From an uncultured Bacteroidota bacterium (GTDB taxonomy: Bacteria; Bacteroidota; Rhodothermia; Rhodothermales; Salinibacteraceae): DNA of 44,297 nt. The DNA lies in NCBI GenBank assembly GCA_913056185.1, contig CAJXLV010000031.1, positions 1 to 44,297 of the forward strand. Reading direction: 5' to 3'. Positions within the stretch are counted from its first letter, which is position 1. Each line of letters starts with the position of its first letter. The notes beneath the pieces are model-generated. The model was not told the DNA's origin, ran no database searches, and saw only the letters and a program-made list of their open reading frames with translations. Of this stretch, positions 25,130 to 33,077 are shown piece by piece. The translations under genes and the position numbers were made by a program.

Positions 25130-26067
25130 GCGGAGGCGAAGACACATGAAAAAGCACGTTTGTAAATGCACGTACGGAGAGCGGTGTTGCCTTGCACGTC
25201 TCCCGATGCTGCGCCCGCGGTGGTGCGCGCGGCGCGGAGGACCGCCCCGGGAGGCCTGGTGTTTGAATTGTTACATTCCGCAGAGAATAATTTCTGAGCG
25301 GCGGAGGCCCAAGGGGACGTCGGTCCGTTCTCGGAGGAGCCATCTCCGCAGCCGACCAATTCCCTAAAAAGACTTGTCGCCCCGGCCCGTTCGGGACGGC
25401 CGATGCGCCTGTGAAGGCAGGGCTGAGCCAGGGGGGCGTGACGCTTCGTCGAGGGGAGAGACGATCAGCGTCCCTTCCTGGAAATGCACGTAAAAATGCA
25501 CGTAGGAGCGTGCAGGGCGGGGTGGGGCCGCCTGTGGCCTCGCGCGAAGCCGGGACGGGGGAGGGCGCAGAGACGGCCGGAGGCGCAGGCGAGGCCGCGG
25601 GGCCCAAAGGCGGGCGCACCGGCGACACGGCTCCCAAAAATAGGGGGGACGTGTGGCCTCTCGAGACGGGTCCCGAACGGGCGCGATCCGCCTACCGGCA
25701 GCCCGAAAGGGGCCGGGCCCGCGTTTGAATGTTATTTGATTGTTTCTGACGCGCTGCTTATAAAGGGTTGTACAAAGTTAGAAAGCACCACACGCGCCGA
25801 GCAGTTGCCGGCGCCACGCGGCCACCAGGGTAAACTCTCCTGCGCTGTCCCGGATCATGATGGACCAGCATCAAGCACGCGAGGCTGAGCGCACCCCACG
25901 CGGTGTCCCCCAATCAGAGGGCACGAATTTGACCGTGTGGAGCGCCGGAAAGAGCGGGGGAGTTCTGCCCTTCGGAGTGGCCCTTGCCAACGCGGAGCGC
26001 CCGACCTGCGATGCAGAGGGTCAACCCGCGTGGTTTTTCGTTCATGGATCATAGTTAGACCGAAACG
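25130..26067. other. About 900-base noncoding region between murB and susC1
   Basis: No convincing gene. It must carry the murB promoter (left) and the susC1 promoter and leader (right). GCACGT occurs five times: 25154, 25168 and 25194 near murB, and 25496 and 25508 further away. AAATGCACGTA is identical at 25164-25174, 25492-25502 and 25504-25514. A perfect 13-bp inverted repeat, GCCCGTTCGGGAC, lies at 25385-25397 with its complement at 25670-25682. The middle is GC-rich; 25725-25790 is sharply AT-richer. Confidence 0.6.
25736..25764 (+). promoter_or_regulatory. Sigma70-like promoter for susC1
   Basis: TTGATT (25736-25741), a 17-base spacer, then TATAAA (25759-25764), in an AT-rich island about 300 bases before susC1. 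A perfect palindrome, TTGTACAA (25768-25775), follows immediately, where the transcript would start, and may be an operator. The implied 5' leader is about 290 bases. Confidence 0.6.
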
Positions 26068-29000
26068 ATGAAGCGATTGATACCAAGCCTTGCCTTTGGA
26101 CTTGTGCTCCTGTTGCTTCCGGGGCTCGCCTGGGCACAACAGGGCACCGTCACCGGAACGGTTACGGAGGCCGAAACCGGCGAGCCCTTACCTGGGGCCA
26201 CCGTCCAGATTCCAGCAGAAGGGGCGGGGGCCGCTGCTGATGCTGAGGGCCAGTACCGCCTTACAGGAGTACCGGCCGGAGAGCAGACCCTCCGCGTTTC
26301 GTTCGTGGGATTTCAGTCTCAGGAACGCACGGTGAACGTACCGGCGGGAGGCACCGTCCGTGTCAACTTTGAGCTCCAGCAGCAAGCCACCGAGCTTGAG
26401 GAGGTCGTCAAGATCGGGTACGGAGAGCGGGAGCGCCAAGAGCTGACCGGATCGGTATCGAGCATCAGTGTAGGAGAAATTGAAGACGTGGCGTCGGTCG
26501 GGTCCCCGGAGGAGCTTCTCTCGGGAACTGCAGGCGTCAACGTGACCAGCTCTTCGGGGCTGGCTGGCCAGGCGGTCAGCGTTTCGGTCCGTGGCGTGTC
26601 TTCTCTCAACGGCAGCAGCCAGCCGCTGTACGTCGTGGACGGAACGCCGATCACGTCGGCCGCCACAGGCGGCGGGTTTGGACAGGCCACCAACGCGCTT
26701 TCCACGATTAGCTCTCAGAACATCCAGTCGATTGAAGTCCTGAAGGGTGCGGCCGCGACAGCCATCTATGGGTCGCGAGCGGCCAACGGCGTTGTCCTCA
26801 TCGAAACGAAGAAGGGGCGTGCCGGAGAGCAACGGTCGGTAACGGCCAGCTACCAAATCGGAGGGGTAACCTCCACGTCCGACTTCGACGACGTGCTCCT
26901 CAACGGTCAGGAGTGGTCGAATGCCCACCAGGACGCGACGCGGGGCTTCTTCAACACCTGCAACATTCCCGGCGCCTGTGGGCCCACGACAGGGCTGTCG
27001 CTGGAGGAGTTTGAAGGAGCCATCGGGGCGCCGTACGAGGTCGCCGTCCTCGGCACTCCGAGTGCATACCCAGACTCCGCAACTACCAACCCCTGGCTCG
27101 ACCAGGCCCAGCAGACGGGTCTGACCCAGCAGGCAAATGTCTCTGTGAGTGGTGGGGACGAAGACACGGAGTACTTCATTAGCGGGACCTTTTCGCGGGA
27201 CGAGGGCTTCGTCCGAAACAACCAGTTCAACCGCTTCACGGGTCGGATCAACGTCACCCAGGAGGCAACCGACTGGCTGGACATTGGAACCAACACGTCG
27301 GTGACCCGGACGGAGAACTTCCAGGCATCGTCCGACAACAACGTGTCCGGCGTGCTCACGTCGGCGGCCCTGATTCCTCCGATCGTTTCGATTCGAAATG
27401 ACGACGGGTCGTTTAACTTCAACAACCCGTGGAATATCGCCGCGAACTCGATCGCAGAGTCGGAGGTCAACGACAAGAACATCCGCAACTGGCGAATCCT
27501 CTCTACGACGTTCGTAGAGGCGCAGCCGCTCGAAACGCTCACGCTTCGCGCGGAGGGAGGGGTAGATGCCTTGATTGTGGACGACTTCACGCGCTACGAC
27601 CGCCGTACGACCGATGGGGCCCCGAGTGGCTTTGGAGAGCAGGTCTACGAGGACGAGCGCCGCTACAGCGTTCGGGGAACAGCTACGTACAACCGTACCT
27701 TCGTGGGGCGACATGACGTGAGTGTCGTTGCTGGAGCGAGCTTCGAGGATTCGCGCCGGAATCAGGTGCTTGCTGCGGCACTCCAGTACCCGTCTAATGC
27801 CTTCAAAAACCCTTCTTCTGGTGCAGAGCCAACCACCACGATTGGTCAGGTGGTTCGCAAAGATGGACTCGCTTCCTTCTTCACGCGAGCGACATACACG
27901 CTCGACGGAAAGTACACGCTTGAGGGAAGCTTCCGCCGCGACGGATCCTCCCGCTTCGGAGACGACAACCAGTGGGGGAACTTCGGCTCCGCGTCCTTCG
28001 CCTACCGCATCGGTCAGGAAGACTTCATGCAGCAGGTAGGATGGGTTTCGAATCTGAAGCTACGTGGATCAATCGGCTGGGTTGGAAACCGCGACATCGG
28101 TGGGTTCTTTCCGCAGCTCGGCCTTGCCACCGGAGGCAATGACTACAATGGAGCCCCGGGAATCTCCGCGTCTCAGCTCGCAAACCCACAACTGAAGTGG
28201 GAGTCGACACGGAGTATTGAGGCTGGGCTCGATCTCGGTCTCGTCAACGACCGCATTTTCCTGACGAGCACGTACTTCCGTAGCCGGACCAACGACCTCA
28301 TCACTGACCGGCAGTTGCCGTTCAACTCTGGGTATGGGAGCGTCACACGGAATCGCGGTGAGCTGCTTAACGAAGGCGTTGAGGCGCAGCTTGAAACCCA
28401 GAACCTCGTGGGCGAAGACTTCCAGTGGTCCACAACCTTTACGCTCACCTGGAAGCAGAACGAGGTCCAGGATCTCCCCGGTGGCGAGCCCATCCTGAGT
28501 GGGGCGCAGCGTGCCATCGAGGGTGAAGAGCTCTCGTGGTACATGCTCGAGTACGCAGGGGTCGACCCGGACAACGGCAAGCCGCTCTGGATCGGTGCGG
28601 ACGGAGAGCCGACCAGCAGTCCGTCGGGAGACGCTGAGGCCATTCAGGGGGGCGTTCTGCCCAACTGGACGGGTGGATTCTCGACCACTGCGAACTACAA
28701 GGGCTTTGATTTCCGCGCCCAGCTTACCTTTGAGGACGGACACAGCATCTACAACGACACGCGTCGGTTCCTGATGCTGTACGCCAACTTCGGGCTGCAC
28801 GAGAATGCGCTCGACCGCTGGCAGGAGCCGGGCGACCAGACGGACGTGCCGCGCGCGGTGTTCGGGGATTCTGAGGACAACAGCACCCGAGAATCGACGC
28901 GGTTCCTCGAAGATGGGGGATATCTCCGGTTGCAGAATGTGACCCTCGGGTACACGCTTCCGCAGAGCCTCACGAATCGGCTGGGTGTGAGTAGCCTCCG

Positions 29001-29163
29001 CATCTACTTCCAGGGAAGCAACCTCTTTACGCTCGACGACACGAGCATTGGAGATCCGGAAGGAAGTACAGGGGGGCAGACGGATCCGCTTGACCGCGGC
29101 GAGCTCTTCTTCACGCCCCCGCAGGCACGCTCCTTCACGGGAGGGGTTGAGCTTCAGCTCTAA
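26068..29163 (+). CDS. SusC/RagA-type TonB-linked outer-membrane protein (module 1)
   Basis: TonB-dependent importer of the SusC class, 1031 residues. It has a signal peptide ending LAWAQQ (about 1-24), then a carboxypeptidase-regulatory-like domain (TGEPLPGATVQI to SFVGFQSQ, about 27-100). The plug domain has the SusC signatures EVVKIGYG, QPLYVVDGTPI and IEVLKGAAATAIYGSRAANG, and a large beta-barrel follows. The C-terminus ends GVELQL, without the usual terminal aromatic residue. The start codon follows an A-rich GACCGAAACG with no Shine-Dalgarno. It is paired with susD1, 123 bases on. The substrate is unknown; no hydrolase is nearby. Confidence 0.95.
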   Translation: MKRLIPSLAFGLVLLLLPGLAWAQQGTVTGTVTEAETGEPLPGATVQIPAEGAGAAADAEGQYRLTGVPAGEQTLRVSFVGFQSQERTVNVPAGGTVRVNFELQQQATELEEVVKIGYGERERQELTGSVSSISVGEIEDVASVGSPEELLSGTAGVNVTSSSGLAGQAVSVSVRGVSSLNGSSQPLYVVDGTPITSAATGGGFGQATNALSTISSQNIQSIEVLKGAAATAIYGSRAANGVVLIETKKGRAGEQRSVTASYQIGGVTSTSDFDDVLLNGQEWSNAHQDATRGFFNTCNIPGACGPTTGLSLEEFEGAIGAPYEVAVLGTPSAYPDSATTNPWLDQAQQTGLTQQANVSVSGGDEDTEYFISGTFSRDEGFVRNNQFNRFTGRINVTQEATDWLDIGTNTSVTRTENFQASSDNNVSGVLTSAALIPPIVSIRNDDGSFNFNNPWNIAANSIAESEVNDKNIRNWRILSTTFVEAQPLETLTLRAEGGVDALIVDDFTRYDRRTTDGAPSGFGEQVYEDERRYSVRGTATYNRTFVGRHDVSVVAGASFEDSRRNQVLAAALQYPSNAFKNPSSGAEPTTTIGQVVRKDGLASFFTRATYTLDGKYTLEGSFRRDGSSRFGDDNQWGNFGSASFAYRIGQEDFMQQVGWVSNLKLRGSIGWVGNRDIGGFFPQLGLATGGNDYNGAPGISASQLANPQLKWESTRSIEAGLDLGLVNDRIFLTSTYFRSRTNDLITDRQLPFNSGYGSVTRNRGELLNEGVEAQLETQNLVGEDFQWSTTFTLTWKQNEVQDLPGGEPILSGAQRAIEGEELSWYMLEYAGVDPDNGKPLWIGADGEPTSSPSGDAEAIQGGVLPNWTGGFSTTANYKGFDFRAQLTFEDGHSIYNDTRRFLMLYANFGLHENALDRWQEPGDQTDVPRAVFGDSEDNSTRESTRFLEDGGYLRLQNVTLGYTLPQSLTNRLGVSSLRIYFQGSNLFTLDDTSIGDPEGSTGGQTDPLDRGELFFTPPQARSFTGGVELQL

Positions 29164-29190
29164 ACGAGTGGAGAGCTCCCCCAGATGTCA

Positions 29191-29237
29191 GACAGGAACG
29201 GGTCCGCCGTTTTTGACGGCGGGCCCGTTCGCCTGTC
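29191..29237 (+). other. Intercistronic stem-loop between susC1 and susD1
   Basis: Long hairpin: arms 29191-29210 (starting GACAGG, ending CCGCCGT) and 29216-29237 (starting ACGGCGGG, ending CCTGTC) around the loop TTTTG, with a small bulge and one mismatch. There is no downstream U-tract, so mRNA stabilisation or partial termination between the two cistrons is more likely than full termination. Confidence 0.75.
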
Positions 29238-29286
29238 GCTTTGCTCACCCGTGCCGATTGCCTCTTATCAAAGAACGCTACAATCA

Positions 29287-30729
29287 ATGAGTTACTCTAC
29301 TACAATTAGAAGCTTTCTTGTCGCCCTTGCCGCCATCGGAGTGCTGGGCCTGACGGCCTGTGATCAAACCATCGACAAGGCCCCCGAACAGAGCATTCCC
29401 ATTCAGCAGCTTTTTGCGGACAGCACAGCCGCATCCCGTGCACTTACCGGGGCCTACGATGGGCTTCAGGCAAACGGGGTTTACGGAGGATTCCCGGTCA
29501 TGGCTGCTGACTTCACGGCCGATGTAGCCAACTTCAGCGGCTCCTTTACCACGTGGCAGCAGGCACAGAACTTCAACCTTGCGTCCACGCACGGCCCAAC
29601 CCTGAACATCTGGGCCGATCACTACGACGTGATTAACCGGGCCAATCTGATTATCGACAACGTCCCCAATATCGACGGGATTAGTCAGGCGGGAGTCGAT
29701 GACTTCGTGGGGCAGGCCAAGTTCATCCGAGCCCTTGCCTACTTCAATCTTGTCCGCTGGTTTGGAGAGCCGTACGAGCCGGGAGCCTCCAACGATCAAC
29801 CGGGTGTAATTCTGCAGACAACGGGTGTGCAGTCCACCGATCCCGAATTCAATAAGCCACGGGCCTCGGTGGAAGAAATTTACACGCAGATCCGAACCGA
29901 TCTTGAAGACGCGATCAGTCGGCTTGATGTGGAGGGATCCCGTACGCGAGCCGGACAGTCTGTGGCGAATGCCCTGCTGGCGAAGGTGAGTCTCTACCAG
30001 GGCCGCTGGGACGACGCTGCCACGCGCGCCCAGGAGGCCATTGACCAGCCCGACTTTGCGCTCTCCGGCGATCCGCTCACGCCCTACGCCAACGAGTCCA
30101 GCACGGAGATTATCTTCTCGGTGTCCTACAGCAGCACGGACAATACGGGCACCAACGACTTCATGAGTTCGTTTTATCTCCCGGGAGACTTGGGCGGGCG
30201 TGGAGACATCAACCCACTGGCCCAGTTTCTCGACGACGCAGAGTCCGGTGACATTCGGGCAGGGATCGGTGGCGTAGGAAGCGGAGAGGTTAACGGAGAC
30301 AGTCTGCTATATGAGTTCGGCGGCAACGTGTGGACCAACAAGTGGACACAGAACTCTTTCGGGGACGACATGCCAGTGCTTCGCGTGGCAGAGATGTACC
30401 TGATCCGAGCGGAGGGCCTCGCGCGCGGTTCCGGGTCAGCTACCGATGCACGGAGTGCTGTGAACGAGGTTCGCGACCGGGCAGGATTGGAGGATGTCAG
30501 CCCGTCCCTCTCGGGAGATGCGCTGATTGACGAAATCATCCGGCAGCGCCGGTACGAACTGGCGTTTGAGGCGGATCGCCGCCATGACCTGCAGCGCCTC
30601 GGGCGCACCATCAACAGTGGAACGCAGGTGCTGCAGCCCGGAAATAATCAGCGGATTCTCCCGATTCCCAACCGGGCAATCCAGGTCAACGACGCCCTTG
30701 ACCAAGGCTCGCAGAATCCCGGCTATTAG
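29287..30729 (+). CDS. SusD/RagB-type nutrient-binding lipoprotein (module 1)
   Basis: Surface lipoprotein that forms the lid over the SusC barrel, 480 residues. The signal peptide ends in the lipobox LTAC (C25), and the mature protein begins CDQTIDKAPEQSIPIQQLF. It has the all-helical SusD fold with TPR-like repeats: NRANLIIDNVPNI, AKFIRALAYFNLVRWFGEPYE, and a C-terminal RQRRYELAFEADRRHDLQRLG, the conserved SusD motif. ATG 29287 is chosen for the lipoprotein signal. It is expected to bind the same unknown ligand as susC1. Confidence 0.94.
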   Translation: MSYSTTIRSFLVALAAIGVLGLTACDQTIDKAPEQSIPIQQLFADSTAASRALTGAYDGLQANGVYGGFPVMAADFTADVANFSGSFTTWQQAQNFNLASTHGPTLNIWADHYDVINRANLIIDNVPNIDGISQAGVDDFVGQAKFIRALAYFNLVRWFGEPYEPGASNDQPGVILQTTGVQSTDPEFNKPRASVEEIYTQIRTDLEDAISRLDVEGSRTRAGQSVANALLAKVSLYQGRWDDAATRAQEAIDQPDFALSGDPLTPYANESSTEIIFSVSYSSTDNTGTNDFMSSFYLPGDLGGRGDINPLAQFLDDAESGDIRAGIGGVGSGEVNGDSLLYEFGGNVWTNKWTQNSFGDDMPVLRVAEMYLIRAEGLARGSGSATDARSAVNEVRDRAGLEDVSPSLSGDALIDEIIRQRRYELAFEADRRHDLQRLGRTINSGTQVLQPGNNQRILPIPNRAIQVNDALDQGSQNPGY

Positions 30730-30764
30730 CGCCTGGCCTTCTGCGTTATCGGCAATACAGATCG

Positions 30765-30805
30765 GCCGTGCCGGTCCTTCGCGAGAGGGGCTGGCACGGC
30801 TTTTT
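30765..30805 (+). terminator. Intrinsic terminator after susD1
   Basis: GCCGTGCC (30765-30772) pairs with GGCACGGC (30793-30800); the stem extends inward with some G-U pairs, and five T residues follow at once. A classic Rho-independent terminator that should end the susC1-susD1 transcript. Confidence 0.85.
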
Positions 30806-30893
30806 GTGTTCTATGCTGAGGAACACGAGCACAGTCTTTCAAGTGCCCCTCACTGCTATTTGGTCGTTTCTCTTCCCAATCTCCGTCTTGCTT

Positions 30894-31472
30894 ATGTCCG
30901 TGTCGCGTTCCACCGCCCTTCTTTTGCTTGTTGCCCTACTGATTGCGGGGTGTGGTGGAGGACAGGCGGCCTTTCAGGACTACGATGCGGACTCTGGACA
31001 GACCACGTACCGGACCCGGGCGTACACCGTCTCAACCCTTTCGGGGGCAAACATCGGGAGCTCAAAGTCCATCAGCCTGCGGGCTCGCGGGCAGTGTACG
31101 GGGCGCGGATGTACCCCCTCGACCCTGCAACTTATCTTCTCGGCGAGTGGGAACCAGGAGCTACAAATGTCGGGCCTCGACGGGCGAATTGTGGCCGACG
31201 ATGCCCGGATTACGTGGAGCAGCCGGGAGGCGGCTCAAGGCCAGGCCGGCCTGACGAACGATCGCGTCATCACGGCAATCGGGCAATTTGCCGCCATCGA
31301 TGTCTCGCTCCAGCAGGCAGAGCAAGTTGCGGCGGCGGGATCGGTGGAGGGGGTCATTGGGGGACGCTCCCTGCGGATTGGAGAGGGGGTCCAGACAGGT
31401 CTGCAGACGCTACTCCGCAAGATCAAGGGAACGCCGGCTCGTTCCAAAGCTGGCACCCGCGAAGAGCGGTAG
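30894..31472 (+). CDS. Small lipoprotein A, CxGxGCxPS family
   Basis: I do not know a named family. It is a 192-residue lipoprotein: signal MSVSRSTALLLLVALLIAGC with lipobox Cys at 20. The mature part is beta-rich with a DADSGQTTYRTR start, a conserved cysteine pair in GQCTGRGCTPS (C68, C73), ITW, and a C-terminal basic helix (LQTLLRKIKG). It is clearly paralogous to the lipoprotein at 39679-40284, which shares the Cys motif, SGxTTYxT, ITW, FAxIxVS and TLLxxI. It follows the susD1 terminator, so it probably has its own promoter. ATG 30894 is chosen for the signal peptide; the frame is open to 30768. Confidence 0.8.
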   Translation: MSVSRSTALLLLVALLIAGCGGGQAAFQDYDADSGQTTYRTRAYTVSTLSGANIGSSKSISLRARGQCTGRGCTPSTLQLIFSASGNQELQMSGLDGRIVADDARITWSSREAAQGQAGLTNDRVITAIGQFAAIDVSLQQAEQVAAAGSVEGVIGGRSLRIGEGVQTGLQTLLRKIKGTPARSKAGTREER

Positions 31473-31504
31473 GAGGGGCGCCGTTTGAGAGACGACGTTT
31501 AAAG

Positions 31505-31518
31505 ACGCGTCGACGCGT
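31505..31518. other. Perfect 14-bp palindrome
   Basis: ACGCGTCGACGCGT reads the same on both strands. It lies 32 bases after lipoprotein A and about 115 bases before the 21-bp array. It could be a dimeric-protein binding site or a chance CG-rich palindrome. Confidence 0.55.
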
Positions 31519-31633
31519 GTCCCAACAGGAGGCCTGCCGATGGGGCCGAGCCCTCCGACCACGAGAGACCCGCTTCCGCGCATCGCCGCGCCGCAACATC
31601 GTCTATCTGCCTGGAGCACCGGTTTCTGGGACC

Positions 31634-31927
31634 GGAGGAACGAGGTTCAAGGCCGTCGCAATGGGGTCCAGGTCCATCGCAATGAAGTCTGGACCTGTCG
31701 CAACAAGATCTGGGCCCGTCGCAACGAGGTCCAGGGCCGTCGCAATGGGGTCCAGGTCCGTCGCAACGAGATCTGGACCCGTCGCAACGAGATCTGAGCC
31801 CGTCGCAACGAGGTCCAGGGCCGTCGCAGCGAGGTCTGGGCCTGTCGCAACGGGGTCTGAGCCCGTCGCAACGAAGTTTGGGGGTGTCGCAACGCGTTCT
31901 GAGGACGTCCGAACAAGTTGCGGAGAC
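31634..31927. repeat. Minisatellite: 14 tandem units of 21 bp
   Basis: Fourteen head-to-tail units of exactly 21 bases. The consensus begins GTCGCAACGAGGTC and ends in TGGGCCC-like sequence. Unit starts run from 31634 every 21 bases to 31907; the outer units are most diverged. There is a higher-order 84-bp period: block 31655-31738 and block 31739-31822 agree at 77 of 84 positions, with their first units identical and their fourth units identical. No spacers are present, so it is not CRISPR. 21 bp is a multiple of 3, so some frames read as heptapeptide repeats (VATRSGP or LVATGPD types), but no credible start or signal precedes them. Confidence 0.93.
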
Positions 31928-32043
31928 GGAGAAGCATCTTTCGGGCGGTAGGACGAGCAGGAGCGGAGGGGGGAGGCCCAGTCGCGTACGTCGCCGCCCG
32001 CGAGCCGTGTCGTACCGGTCACCAGTCGCACCGCTGATGTGCC

Positions 32044-32376
32044 ATGGAGTCGTCGTCCGACCCCTCCTTCTTCGAGCGTGTCTGGGCCGTCGTGGCCCAA
32101 ATTCCACCGGGGCGGGTTGCCACCTACGGCGACATTGCCGAGCACCTGGGCCGGCGCGGCGCCGCCCGCACCGTCGGGTGGGCGCTCAACGAGGCCGTGG
32201 GGTCGGGCCTCCCGTGTCATCGCGTCGTAAACCGCAACGGAGAGCTTACCGGGCGGCGCCACTTCGAGACGCCCCACGTGATGAAAGAGCGGCTGCGCAG
32301 CGAAGGCGTTGAGTTTGTGGACGAGCACCGCGTGGCCCTCGACAAGCACCGCTGGACGCCGTCCGACGCCGCATAG
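32044..32376 (+). CDS. MGMT-family O6-alkylguanine DNA methyltransferase-like protein
   Basis: Single-domain member of the Ada/MGMT C-terminal family, 110 residues. It has the helix-turn-helix part (IPPGRVATYGDIAEHLG, AARTVGWALNEA) and the active-site motif LPCHRVVNRNGELTG with the acceptor Cys retained. That separates it from alkyltransferase-like proteins, where Cys is Trp. The N-terminal RNase-H-like domain of full Ogt/MGMT is missing, which is common for this short group. The role is probably alkylated-base repair or recognition. It stands alone between the minisatellite and the susC2 leader. Confidence 0.88.
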   Translation: MESSSDPSFFERVWAVVAQIPPGRVATYGDIAEHLGRRGAARTVGWALNEAVGSGLPCHRVVNRNGELTGRRHFETPHVMKERLRSEGVEFVDEHRVALDKHRWTPSDAA

Positions 32377-33077
32377 CCAGATGCGTCGCTGGCCCCACAG
32401 GCGACGTCGAAGCGCGGGGAGACGCGAGCGTTCTGGCTCCACAGGCCGGTGCCGTCCGCCTCACGGGGCGCTGGGCACGTCCCAGAAACGCCGCACAGCT
32501 CATACAAAAACTCCCGACCTGTCCCCTTCCGCATCATCCGGCACCGGGCTCCAAGATAGCTCCCACACGAAGCGCTCTTCGTTGGAGATGGCCTTCATCT
32601 CCGGCGAAGGGCGTTCTTGTTTCTCCGGGCGGGCATTCTTAGGACAGCAGCTCCACAGCAGGCCACGCCCTCAAGAGCCCCAGACGCCCCCCTCCCGGCA
32701 CGGTCCGCGAAATCATACCGAGAACGGACGTACAGAAAATTCCTACCGGCAACAATTTGACATTCTCGATACGGGGCTTGACATTAAGGAGGCGTTACGA
32801 TAGGGTTCATATCCTGTTGAACAAATCGAATGCTTTTGTAAAGAAAGCCAAGTGACACGTTCGCGCTATCAGGAGGCTCGGGCAGACGAGAGGGTCCGGT
32901 TAGGCACTGGCTTTCGTCACTCTCATCCGAGCCCAACGATGGTTATCGAGGGGAGGTGCCCAGTCGGGCACGCATCGCGTTTCAGGGGGCAAACCACCAG
33001 TCGTGTGCTGTTTGCAGGCTTGCCCTCAGCGTCTCATCGCTCGTATACTCTGCCGCCTATTCACTCTACGTCCATTT
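32377..33077. other. 700-base noncoding leader upstream of susC2
   Basis: No gene is seen. The left half is GC-rich. From about 32710 to 32850 it turns AT-rich and carries a promoter. Between the promoter and susC2 (about 270 bases) lies a small perfect hairpin, GTGCCC (32956-32961) with GGGCAC (32966-32971). TTGACATT occurs twice, 21 bases apart (32757 and 32778). No known riboswitch is recognisable. Confidence 0.6.
32778..32806 (+). promoter_or_regulatory. Sigma70-like promoter for susC2
   Basis: A consensus TTGACA (32778-32783), a 17-base spacer, then TAGGGT (32801-32806). The short inverted repeat TGTTGAACA (32815-32823) follows, close to the expected start of transcription, a layout similar to the susC1 promoter. 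Confidence 0.6.

Noticed and set aside
25484..25888. Possible small protein in the murB-susC1 gap
   Set aside because: Arg/Gly/Pro/Ala-rich translation with no motif, spanning the AT-rich promoter island.
31634..31927. CRISPR array
   Set aside because: Units are contiguous with no spacers, and no cas gene is near.
31603..32442. Heptapeptide-repeat protein (LVATGPD type) from the minus strand of the 21-bp array
   Set aside because: Any 21-bp array gives heptad peptides in several frames. This one continues antisense through the MGMT gene and has no plausible start or signal.
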